In this document: one piece after another, positions 18,906 to 26,708 of the stretch | Layout: the number at the start of each line of letters is the position of its first letter | Position numbering within the stretch: the first letter of the stretch is position 1 | Origin: an uncultured bacterium | Lineage (GTDB): Bacteria > Bacillota > Clostridia > Oscillospirales > Oscillospiraceae | Length of the DNA: 64,000 bases | Direction of reading: 5' to 3' | Assembly: GCA_947176765.1 (NCBI GenBank) | Contig: CAMWRX010000004.1 | Span: forward strand, 1-64,000 | Notes under the pieces: generated by a model | What the model was told of the DNA's origin: nothing | What the model saw: the letters and a program-made list of their open reading frames with translations, nothing else | The model's database searches: none | Position numbers and translations under genes: made by a program

Positions 18906-21233
18906 ATGAGATATAGTCTGTGTGACGGCTGGGAGTTTACCTCCCAGTGGAGCGAGGAATTCCTGGCGGGGGAGGGGACGGCCCAGTCCGTCCGCCTGCC
19001 CCACACCTGCAAGGAGCTGCCCCTGCACTATGTTGACCCGGAGGACTACCAGATGCTGTGCGGCTACCGGCGGACGCTGGACATTTCTCCAGAGATGGGC
19101 GGCAAGCGGCTGTTCCTCCAGTTGGACGGCGCGGCCCACATCGCCACGGTGTACGTCAACGGTGTGGAGGCGGCCACCCACCGCTGCGGCTACACCGCCT
19201 TCCGGGTGGAGCTCACCGGGCTGGTAAAGCCGGGCGGCAATCTGCTGTGTGTCAAGCTGGACACCAGCGAGAACCCCGCCATCCCGCCCTTCGGCTTTGT
19301 GGTGGACTATCTGACCTACGGCGGCTTGTACCGGGAGGCGTGGCTGGATGTGCGGGAGAGCGGATATATCTCGGACATCTTTGTCACCACCCCCACCCTC
19401 ACCACAGCGGACGTGAAGGTGGCCACCGACGGCGCGCCCGAGGGGTCCAGGCTGGAGGTGTCCATCCTGGACAGCGCCGGGAACACGGTGTGGACGGGGG
19501 AGCCGGGGAGTGCCAGCGTCCCGGAGGCCAAGCCCTGGGACATCGAGCGGCCCACCCTCTACCGCTGCGCTGTCCGGCTGCTGGCCCCGGACGGGGGAGA
19601 GCTGGATTGCCAGGAGACGACGTTCGGCTTCCGCACGGCGGAATTCAAGGCGGACGGCTTCTACCTCAACGGGAAAAAGACCTTCCTGCGGGGCTTAAAC
19701 CGCCACCAGAGCTATCCTTATGTGGGCTATGCCGCCCCGGAGTCCCTCCAACGGGAGGACGCGCGCATTTTGAAGCAGGAGCTGGGCTGCAACGCCGTGC
19801 GCACCAGCCATTACCCCCAGAGCCAGCATTTTATCGACGAGTGCGACCGGCTGGGCCTGCTGGTGTTCACCGAGATCCCCGGCTGGCAGCACATCGGGGA
19901 CGCTGACTGGAAAGACCAGGCCTGCGAAAACACCCAGGAGATGGTTTTGCAGTACCGAAACCACCCCTCCATCGTGCTGTGGGGGGTGCGGATCAACGAG
20001 AGCCTGGACGACGACGAGTTCTACGCCCGCACCAACGCCATCGCCCATGAGCTGGACCCCAGCCGTCAGACCTCCGGCGTGCGGTATCTGGAGCAGAGCC
20101 ATCTGCTGGAGGATGTGTACGCCTATAACGACTTCTCCCACAACGGGCACACCCCCGGTGTGAAGCCCAAAAAAGCGGTCACCCCGGACATGGACAAGGC
20201 TATCCTCGTGTCCGAGTGCAACGGCCATATGTTCCCCACGAAACCCTATGACACCTGGGCAAGGCGGCAGGAACACGCCCTGCGCCACATCCGGGTGCAG
20301 GACGCGGCGGGGAAGGAGCACGCCGGCTGCTTCGGCTGGTGTATGTTCGACTACCCCACCCACAAGGATTTCGGTTCCGGCGACCGCGTCTGCTACCACG
20401 GAGTGCTGGACGCTTTCCGCAACCCCAAGCTGGCCGCAGCCGCCTACGCCAGCCAGGGGGAGGAAGCGCCCATGCTGGCGGTGGGCTCGCCCATGGACAT
20501 CGGGGACTACCCGGCGGGGCGGCTGGGGAAGGTGTACGCGTTCTCCAACGCGGACGAGGTAAAGCTGTATAAGAACGACGTTTTTGTCACCTGTCTGCGC
20601 CGGGGGAAATGGCCGAACCTGCCCCATCCCCCCTTTGTGGTGGACGACACCATCGGCGAGCTGCTGGAGAGCCAGGAGGGCTTCCCGCCTGCCAAGGCCA
20701 AGTTGCTGCGGGAATGCCTGCTGGCGGCCAGGGACTGCGGCGGTATCGCGGGTCTGCCCGCCGCGGTCAAGGCGAAAATGCTGTGGTGCATGGCCCGGTA
20801 CGGGCTGAAATTCCAGGACGGCGTGGATCTCTATGGCAAATATGTGGCCAACTGGGGCGGCTCGGCCACCGCTTGGCGCTTTGACGGACTGAAAAACGGC
20901 GAGGTGGTGTCCAGTGTCACCTGCCGCCCTTCCGCCAAGCTGCATTTAGAGGTGAAGGCCAGCCATATCGCTCTGGCGGAAGGGGATACCTACGACATGG
21001 CCGCCGTCCGGGTTCGGATTCTGGACGAGAACGGTAATCCGGCCCCCTACGCCCAGCTCCCGGTCGGTTTCACCCTCACCGGGGAGCTTGAGCTGGTGGG
21101 CCCCAACCTGGCCGCCGCCGAGGGCGGTATGTGCGGAACCTATGTGCGCACCTTGGGCCGTGCGGGAGCCGCGTCCCTCACCGTCCACACGGAGCAGACG
21201 GAGGATGTCACGCTAGACTTTACCATAGCATAA
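18906..21233 (+). CDS. glycoside hydrolase family 2 (beta-galactosidase/glucuronidase type)
   Basis: 775 residues. N-terminal sugar-binding domain (LDGAAHIATVYVNGVEAATHRCGYTAF), immunoglobulin-like domain, then the TIM barrel: GLNRHQSYPYVG, VRTSHYPQS, the acid/base Glu in WGVRINES and the nucleophile Glu in ILVSECNGH. A C-terminal region has further beta domains. No signal peptide, so it acts on imported oligosaccharides or glycosides. The catalytic NE in 'INES' keeps the family's Asn-Glu pair. Substrate among beta-galactosides, glucuronides and mannosides is not decided by sequence alone. Confidence 0.93.
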   Translation: MRYSLCDGWEFTSQWSEEFLAGEGTAQSVRLPHTCKELPLHYVDPEDYQMLCGYRRTLDISPEMGGKRLFLQLDGAAHIATVYVNGVEAATHRCGYTAFRVELTGLVKPGGNLLCVKLDTSENPAIPPFGFVVDYLTYGGLYREAWLDVRESGYISDIFVTTPTLTTADVKVATDGAPEGSRLEVSILDSAGNTVWTGEPGSASVPEAKPWDIERPTLYRCAVRLLAPDGGELDCQETTFGFRTAEFKADGFYLNGKKTFLRGLNRHQSYPYVGYAAPESLQREDARILKQELGCNAVRTSHYPQSQHFIDECDRLGLLVFTEIPGWQHIGDADWKDQACENTQEMVLQYRNHPSIVLWGVRINESLDDDEFYARTNAIAHELDPSRQTSGVRYLEQSHLLEDVYAYNDFSHNGHTPGVKPKKAVTPDMDKAILVSECNGHMFPTKPYDTWARRQEHALRHIRVQDAAGKEHAGCFGWCMFDYPTHKDFGSGDRVCYHGVLDAFRNPKLAAAAYASQGEEAPMLAVGSPMDIGDYPAGRLGKVYAFSNADEVKLYKNDVFVTCLRRGKWPNLPHPPFVVDDTIGELLESQEGFPPAKAKLLRECLLAARDCGGIAGLPAAVKAKMLWCMARYGLKFQDGVDLYGKYVANWGGSATAWRFDGLKNGEVVSSVTCRPSAKLHLEVKASHIALAEGDTYDMAAVRVRILDENGNPAPYAQLPVGFTLTGELELVGPNLAAAEGGMCGTYVRTLGRAGAASLTVHTEQTEDVTLDFTIA

Positions 21234-21261
21234 AAAAGGGGCAGGCCCCGGAGCCTGTCCC
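21232..21261 (-). terminator. terminator of the DUF2589 operon
   Basis: GGGACAGGC / GCCTGCCCC type stem (one G-U) read on the minus strand and followed by TTTTTT. Confidence 0.75.
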
Positions 21262-21282
21262 ATATGCCCTGCGAATTTGAAT

Positions 21283-21322
21283 GGCGGAGGCGTCCCGGAT
21301 GATTGTCCGGGACGCCTCCGCC
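21283..21322. repeat. perfect 17-base-arm inverted repeat between convergent genes
   Basis: GGCGGAGGCGTCCCGGA and its complement around a 6-base loop. No T-run on either side, so it is not a standard terminator; it may stop antisense transcripts or protect 3' ends. Confidence 0.6.
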
Positions 21323-21359
21323 GTGTTCGGTCTGCGCCGGTATGGAGCTTTGCTGCCAG

Positions 21360-22181
21360 CTATTTTTTCTTTTTGGGCGGTTTTTTAGGGGGAGGAGGTG
21401 GTGGTGGCCCTTTAGGGGGCGGCCTGCCGTATTTAGGCTTTGGCTGTTTGGTGGGCTCGCCGGGGTCTGCCGTCGGCTTTGACTTGTCGTCGGATGAGGA
21501 AGACGCTCCTGAGAATCCAAGCGTTAGCCCGATTAAGCTCGGGATTGTATCGAGCTGCCTTTCAACCCGATAAATTGACTCGCCGCGCTTGCCGTCTTTG
21601 TGTTCACCCCAGGCCACCAGGTAATACTCGTCGCCCTCCAGCACATAGAAAAAAGTGATCACATGGCGGTTGCCAGTTTGATTTTTTACACCCTCTCCGC
21701 TGGAATTTTTAACGGTCTCGTGATACAGCGGAGGACATTTAGAGACCATAAGAGGATTTCCAAGGCGTATTCCCTTAGGTAACGGACGAACCGCTTTGTT
21801 TGCGCTTTCGTTCGACAGCCCCAGCTCCGCCCTGGCCCTGGCAACAGAAGCGGGACTGCCATCCCGCGGTATGCCCGGCAGCGCTGCTGGGGTCGGCGGG
21901 GGAGGAGGCTTCCTGGGGACTTTATCCGCCTGGAACTTCTTTATCACTGACTGCATACTGGTCAGGACTTTCTCCCATATCTTATCGTCTGCATATTCTT
22001 CCGAGAGCAGTGCGGTCAGCCCTGGGGGATAGCCGTTCTCCTTCGCGTACTCCCGCGCGAAGTACACAAGCGCGTAGGGATCGACGTTTTTCCCAGTCGC
22101 ATAAAAATACTTTGAGAATCTGTCCCATTCCTGCTGGAAAAACTCGTCTACCTGTCGGCGCTCAGCATCGGTATACGGCAT
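21360..22181 (-). CDS. unknown protein with proline-rich linker and poly-Pro/Lys tail
   Basis: 273 residues, no family recognised. Residues 1-90 look helical (ERRQVDEFFQQEWDRF). A Pro-rich linker (KPPPPPTPAALPG) precedes a central globular part (about 130-220) with alternating hydrophobics (ITFFYVLEGDEYYLVAWGE, SIYRVERQLDTI). The last 45 residues are acidic then almost only Pro and Lys (PPPPPPPKKPPKKKK). Start overlaps the end of the DUF2589 gene by one base. The tail could bind nucleic acid, envelope or a partner protein; this is speculation. Confidence 0.75.
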   Translation of the reverse strand: MPYTDAERRQVDEFFQQEWDRFSKYFYATGKNVDPYALVYFAREYAKENGYPPGLTALLSEEYADDKIWEKVLTSMQSVIKKFQADKVPRKPPPPPTPAALPGIPRDGSPASVARARAELGLSNESANKAVRPLPKGIRLGNPLMVSKCPPLYHETVKNSSGEGVKNQTGNRHVITFFYVLEGDEYYLVAWGEHKDGKRGESIYRVERQLDTIPSLIGLTLGFSGASSSSDDKSKPTADPGEPTKQPKPKYGRPPPKGPPPPPPPKKPPKKKK

Positions 22182-22750
22182 CAGGTGCTGATCTCAATGG
22201 GCTCAATGACCGAGGCCATGATGGTGGTCAGCTTGGCCATACCCTCCGCCGGCGGCTGCTGGCAGGCCCTGGCGTAGATCTCATACTTGGCGCTCTTGTC
22301 CGTGGTGCGGGTGTGTTCGCTCTGGGCGGTGACCGAGCCGGACAGGCTGGCGGTAAAGCCCCAGGCGCTGTAGCCGAATTCGCTCTTGGCCTCTTCGGTC
22401 AGGCTGTTGGAGTCCACCGTCTGATCCCGCACCTCCATGGTGAAGCGGACCGTAGTCTCATCCATGGTAAAGGCGGGCACCGGCACCAGGGACAGCAGGG
22501 GGGCCTCCACCTTGACGGGCACAACTTTGGGCTCGCCGTTGTTGATGACCACGCGGTTCAGGGTGAAGGTGATGGTCTTGGCCTTGCGAATGGTCTTGTC
22601 GCCGTCCTTCGCGTCCTCAAAGGCCAGCTTGAAGAGGTAGTCAAGGTAGACCTCGCACAGCGCGGCCTGGCCCTTCGCTACCTCTAAAATGGGCTGGCAG
22701 ACCAGCAGCCCCAGCGGCAGACCGGTAAATTCACGGGCAATGTCACTCAT
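22181..22750 (-). CDS. DUF2589-family protein
   Basis: 189 residues. It has the DUF2589 pattern: N-terminal helix (LPLGLLVCQPILEVAKGQAALCEVYLDYL), a central VKVEAPLLSLVPVPAFTMDETTVRFTMEV beta region, and a C-terminal YEIYARACQQPPAEGMAKLTTIM stretch. The family has no known biochemical role that I can name. It sits 24 bases after a shorter, divergent relative in a tight four-gene operon. GGAGG precedes its ATG. Likely cytosolic: no signal peptide or membrane segment. Confidence 0.85.
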   Translation of the reverse strand: MSDIAREFTGLPLGLLVCQPILEVAKGQAALCEVYLDYLFKLAFEDAKDGDKTIRKAKTITFTLNRVVINNGEPKVVPVKVEAPLLSLVPVPAFTMDETTVRFTMEVRDQTVDSNSLTEEAKSEFGYSAWGFTASLSGSVTAQSEHTRTTDKSAKYEIYARACQQPPAEGMAKLTTIMASVIEPIEIST

Positions 22751-22774
22751 GTGTTTTCCTCCTTACGATTGGGT

Positions 22775-23209
22775 TTACAGAACCTTTTGGACATTCAGAT
22801 CCAGGCGGGCAATACCCTCGGCCGGCGGGGCGGCTTTAAAGGTGAACTCCGCCTCTCCCGGGCTTTCCGCGCCGTCCTCCCCGGCGGCGGGACACGCTTC
22901 CACAAGCAGGACGTTGTCCTCCGCGCGCAGCTGTGTTTTGATCGGCACCCGCACCGTGACGGAATCCAGCCCCATGGCCTGATGCCGGAGCAGAGCGGCC
23001 ACAGGCACGTCCACCGATTTCAGCTCCATCCCGTCGCCGGCGGGCAGCTTCAGCCGCCGGGTGAGGGGAACCTCGCAGCTGCCCGACGAATCGTTGACGG
23101 TTTCAAAGCACCGGAAAAACGACTCCGCCGCCTCCCGCTCCAGGTGTCCCTGCGCCTCCTGGATGGAGCGGCCAAGCTGTTCGACCAGCGTTTCAAACGG
23201 AATATACAT
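22775..23209 (-). CDS. divergent DUF2589-like protein
   Basis: 144 residues from the ATG at 23209, chosen because AGGAGG lies 8 bases upstream; the ATG at 23233 has none. The layout parallels the next gene: helical N-terminus (FETLVEQLGRSIQEAQGHLEREAAESFF), a 'VDVPVAALL...LDSVTVRVPI' beta pair and an ending PPAEGIARLDLNVQ that matches the partner's QPPAEGMAKL. This suggests an ancient paralogue that may form mixed complexes with it. Confidence 0.7.
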   Translation of the reverse strand: MYIPFETLVEQLGRSIQEAQGHLEREAAESFFRCFETVNDSSGSCEVPLTRRLKLPAGDGMELKSVDVPVAALLRHQAMGLDSVTVRVPIKTQLRAEDNVLLVEACPAAGEDGAESPGEAEFTFKAAPPAEGIARLDLNVQKVL

Positions 23210-23236
23210 TTCCAGTCCTCCTCTTTTGTCCATTGG

Positions 23237-23470
23237 TTACCCCGCGGTTTGAACCGCGCATACCCGCTCGGAAGGGATGTTGTAGCGGCCCATCAGCGCG
23301 GTCAGGTCGGAGCCGACCTCCACGATGGTGTGGCCGTCCTGACCCTTCAGCGGCGACCAGACGGCATAGCGCCCCAGAACCTGCTCCACGTCCTCCACGG
23401 TAACAGTGCGGTCTGCCCCAAGGTCAGTGATAAAGGTTTTCCCGCCCATCAGGCGAGCCCATTCGTCCAT
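23237..23470 (-). CDS. small unknown protein, first gene of the DUF2589 operon
   Basis: 77 residues from the ATG at 23470, 8 bases after AGGAGG. Not recognised. Sequence is mixed alpha/beta (FITDLGADRTVTVEDVEQVLGRYAVWSP, GHTIVEVGSDLTALMGRYNI), soluble, without Cys clusters. It is 27 bases from the next gene and carries the operon's first ribosome site. Confidence 0.65.
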   Translation of the reverse strand: MDEWARLMGGKTFITDLGADRTVTVEDVEQVLGRYAVWSPLKGQDGHTIVEVGSDLTALMGRYNIPSERVCAVQTAG

Positions 23471-23696
23471 GTGTCTCACCTCCTCTTTTGTGGTTGTTCC
23501 GAAGTTCGTTAAAAAATATGCTTGTCAACCCAAGCTTATGCCGCGCAAAATAAAAAACGAGGGAAGAGGGCGGTCAGCCCTCTTCTCTCGTCTCGTTTTA
23601 CCCGACATACTTTTCCAGGAACGCCTCCACCAGAACGGTCGAAACAATTAAGAATGATCCTGCCCCTGCGGCGCTTTCGAATGGATTGTTCCACGG
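23471..23696 (-). other. gap upstream of the DUF2589 operon
   Basis: Holds the HAD-gene terminator (23551-23591). A TTGACA on the minus strand (near 23523-23528) could be a -35 box for the DUF2589 operon but lacks a good -10. Bases 23604-23696 continue the HAD frame after its stop for about 32 codons (see findings). Confidence 0.5.
23551..23591 (-). terminator. terminator of the glucan operon's HAD gene
   Basis: ACGAGAGAAGAGGG / CCCTCTTCCCTCGT stem (one G-U) followed on the minus strand by TTTTTTATTTT. Confidence 0.85.
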
Positions 23697-24431
23697 TTAT
23701 GCCTCCATCAAAATGGCCTTTACCCGGTTCAAATCCATGGTCTCCAGCACATGGTCGGCCTGGGGGAGGGGTTCCTTTGGGGAGATGTTGGAGCGGATAT
23801 AGACGGTGGACAGCCCCACCGTCTGGGCGCCCCGGATATCGCACGCCCCGTCGTTGCCCACCATTACCGCGGTTTCGGCCGGGATGGCGCGTTCCCGGAG
23901 CAGGGTCTGGAAAAACCGGGGATCGGGCTTCTTGCAGCCGTAGTCGGAGGAGAGATAGATCCCGTCGAACAGGGGGGTGAGCCCCAGTTGATCCAGCTCC
24001 CACCGGGTGAAGATGGCCTGGGCGTTGGACAGCAGCCAGACCCCACGGCCTGACGCCCTCAGCGCCCGCAGAAGCTCCGCCGCCCCGTCGTACAGGCGGA
24101 TGTACTGGGTGGACTGCCGCCGGAACTCCAGTCCGGTCTGAACAGCCAGCTCCATGCCGGCGTCCACCCCTTTTTCCCGGTACAGGGCCTGAAAGACCTG
24201 TTCGATCTGGATCTCCGGGTGGGCCTCATGGGTGTCTCCAGCCGAGGACGCGCCGCCCTCCAGCTCGCCCACCAGGCGCAAGTAGGCCGCTTGCAGCTCC
24301 TCCGGCTGCCAGGGGGCACCCTGGCGGCGGTACTCGTCCGCCATATGGGCCCACAGCTGGGGGGAGTTTTCCTCTGTGTGGATGTCTGCCAGAGTGCCGT
24401 ACAGGTCAAAAATGCAGTTTTGGTATTTCAT
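23697..24431 (-). CDS. HAD-superfamily hydrolase
   Basis: 244 residues. Motif I FDLYGTLAD (Asp nucleophile), motif II LLSNAQ, motif III CKKPDPRFF, motif IV GNDGACDIRGA, with a helical cap (residues 20-110), i.e. the subfamily IA phosphatase/phosphomutase group. It overlaps the GH31 gene by 4 bases (ATGA), so it is translationally coupled to alpha-glucosidase and likely dephosphorylates or isomerises a sugar phosphate arising from glucan breakdown. A motif I with a second Asp replaced (DLYGT rather than DxDGT) is a notable change but still seen in YjjG-like members. Confidence 0.88.
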   Translation of the reverse strand: MKYQNCIFDLYGTLADIHTEENSPQLWAHMADEYRRQGAPWQPEELQAAYLRLVGELEGGASSAGDTHEAHPEIQIEQVFQALYREKGVDAGMELAVQTGLEFRRQSTQYIRLYDGAAELLRALRASGRGVWLLSNAQAIFTRWELDQLGLTPLFDGIYLSSDYGCKKPDPRFFQTLLRERAIPAETAVMVGNDGACDIRGAQTVGLSTVYIRSNISPKEPLPQADHVLETMDLNRVKAILMEA

Positions 24432-26695
24432 TGAATCCCGCCTCCGTGGCGCAGCGCCTTGATCTCCTGGTAGGGTTTGTCATAACCGGCATGGACGATC
24501 TCGGTGTCCACGCCGCCGTCCTCCCGGACGGTGAAGCGGTACTGGTGGTATTTGCCCTCCCGGTAGCCGAAGCTCTCGCCGTCGTCCAGGTAGTGGTCGT
24601 ATGTGCCCTGGCCGGGGAACACGTCCAGCAGCAGCGTGTTCGCCTCTGCCTCGCCCACATAGGACTGGGGCGGGGCCATGGGGATGGCGCTGCCCGCCTT
24701 CACATAGATGGGGCATACATCCAGCGGGGCCTCCCGGATGAACCACACCGGGCCGGTCAGCTTTTCCCCCGTCCAGTAGTCGTACCAATCCCCTTGGGGG
24801 AGGTAGACCATGCGCCGCCGGGCGCCCTGCTGAACCACCGGGGCCACCAGCACCCGCTCTCCAACCAGGAACTGGTCGTTGCAGGTGCGGGCGGTCTCGT
24901 CGTCCGGGTAGTGGAACACCAGGGGGCGGAGGATGGGCGCGCCGGTGCGCTCCTCCTCATAAAACAGGTCGTAGAAATAGGGCAGCCACTGGTAGCGCAG
25001 TTTGACGTACTTGCGGTAGATGTCCAGTACCTCAGGCCCGAACTGCCAGGGCTCCTGGGGCCGGGTGCCCAGGGCGGCGTGGTTGCGGAACAGAGGGGAG
25101 AAGCAGGCGGTCTGCACCCAGCGCGTCAGCAGCTCCGGCGTGGTGTCCGAGCCGAAGCCGCCCAGGTCGGTGCCCGCAAAGGGCAGCCCGGACAGGCCCA
25201 GATTGCAAAGCTGGGGGATGGCCATTTGCAAATGGGCCCAGAGGCTGTGGTTGTCCCCGGTCCAGACGGTGGAATACTTCTGCGACCCGGCGTAGCAGGC
25301 CCGAGTGATGACGAAGGGCCGCCGTCCGTCCGCCGCCTTCAGCCCCTCGTAGGCGGCCTGGGACATGAAGTGACCATAGACGTTGTGCAGCTCGGCATGG
25401 GTGGCCTTGCGCTCTCCGTCGGAGAACACCACGTCGTCGGGGAGGGGGCCTTTGAAGCTGGCGGGCTCGTTCATGTCGTTCCAGATGCCCCGCACGCCCA
25501 GATCCACCAGGAACTTCTCATGCTCCCCCCACCATTTCCGCACGGCGGGGTTGCCGAAGTCGGGGTAGGCGGCGTCACCGGGCCAGACGGCGTTGATGTA
25601 GACCTCACCCTCGGGGGTCTTGGCGAAGTAACCCTGCTCTACCCCCTCGTCATAGACGGGGTAACCGGCCTCCTGCTTCACGCCTGGGTCGTTGATGACC
25701 ACCGGCTTGAAGCCCCGGGCCGCCAGATGGGACAGGAACGTTTTGGGGTCGCCGTGGTAGCGCTCCTGATTCCAGGTGAACACCTTGTAGTCCTGCATAT
25801 AGTCGATGTCAAAGTGGATGGCGTCGCAGGGGATGTCATTGTCCCGCATCCCGTCCGCGATAGCCTGCACGTCCTCCTGGGTCATGTAGCCCCAGCGAGA
25901 CTGGTGATAGCCCAGCGTCCATTTCTGGGGCAGGGGGTAGGTGCCGGTGAGATAGGTGTACCGCTCCAACACCTGGGGCAGGCCGTCCCCGGCGATGTAG
26001 TAGTAGTCCAGGTTGCCCCCGGCGGCCCCAAACCAGTAGTAGTCCTCCGACTCCTGCCCCATGTTGAACCAGGAGCGGAAGGTGTTGTCCATAAAAATGC
26101 CGTAGGTGTGGCCGTCCGTCAGGGACATAAAGAAGGGGATGGACTTGTACAGCGCTTTAAAGCTGTCCACATGGGGGTCGGGGATGTCGGAGTTCCACAT
26201 CTCATAGTCATAGCCCCGCTTGTCCAAAAAGCCGGTTTTGTCCCCCAGGCCGTAGAAGTGTTGGCTGCGGCCCAGCTTCTTCACCACCTCAAAGGCACGG
26301 GCGGGCTCCTGGAGGTGTGCCCCGTGGCCCTCGGCGATGAGCAGCTTGGCCCGCTCCGGGGTGATCCGCTCCAGGGGGCGGCGTTTGCCCCGGTAATCCA
26401 TGCACACCTCGTTGCCGTCCCGGTCGAAGAAGTCCACAGTAAACCCGTCGCCCACCCGGACGCGCACCTCGTCCGTCTCCAGCCACAGGCCGTCATCCCG
26501 GCGCTGGGCGGTGAAGGTCACGGGCCGGCTCTTGTCCCCCTCAATGGCCTTGGAGCGGTGGTCGGGGGAGGCCAGCGGGGCGAATACGTTGACGATGCCG
26601 GGGGCCACCAGCTCCACGCGGGCCTCCCCGCCCTCAAATTGGAGCCGCGCCGTCTGGCCGGACAGGGTGTAGCTTTTTAATGCGCCATATTCCAT
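24428..26695 (-). CDS. glycoside hydrolase family 31 alpha-glucosidase
   Basis: 755 residues, full length. N-terminal beta-sandwich, then the barrel with the nucleophile motif GIWNDMNEP (about residue 413), the acid/base Asp region in the VWTGDNHSLW segment, and GLPFAGTDLGGF. Ends with a C-terminal beta domain (DWYDYWTGEKLTGP). No signal peptide, so it hydrolyses imported maltodextrins or isomaltose-type products to glucose. It lies 13 bases after the debranching enzyme gene in the same direction. Confidence 0.95.
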   Translation of the reverse strand: MEYGALKSYTLSGQTARLQFEGGEARVELVAPGIVNVFAPLASPDHRSKAIEGDKSRPVTFTAQRRDDGLWLETDEVRVRVGDGFTVDFFDRDGNEVCMDYRGKRRPLERITPERAKLLIAEGHGAHLQEPARAFEVVKKLGRSQHFYGLGDKTGFLDKRGYDYEMWNSDIPDPHVDSFKALYKSIPFFMSLTDGHTYGIFMDNTFRSWFNMGQESEDYYWFGAAGGNLDYYYIAGDGLPQVLERYTYLTGTYPLPQKWTLGYHQSRWGYMTQEDVQAIADGMRDNDIPCDAIHFDIDYMQDYKVFTWNQERYHGDPKTFLSHLAARGFKPVVINDPGVKQEAGYPVYDEGVEQGYFAKTPEGEVYINAVWPGDAAYPDFGNPAVRKWWGEHEKFLVDLGVRGIWNDMNEPASFKGPLPDDVVFSDGERKATHAELHNVYGHFMSQAAYEGLKAADGRRPFVITRACYAGSQKYSTVWTGDNHSLWAHLQMAIPQLCNLGLSGLPFAGTDLGGFGSDTTPELLTRWVQTACFSPLFRNHAALGTRPQEPWQFGPEVLDIYRKYVKLRYQWLPYFYDLFYEEERTGAPILRPLVFHYPDDETARTCNDQFLVGERVLVAPVVQQGARRRMVYLPQGDWYDYWTGEKLTGPVWFIREAPLDVCPIYVKAGSAIPMAPPQSYVGEAEANTLLLDVFPGQGTYDHYLDDGESFGYREGKYHQYRFTVREDGGVDTEIVHAGYDKPYQEIKALRHGGGIQ

Positions 26696-26708
26696 GTGTA
26701 TTCTCCTT

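Noticed and set aside
24431-26680. 749-aa plus-strand ORF
   Set aside because: Shadow of the GH31 gene.
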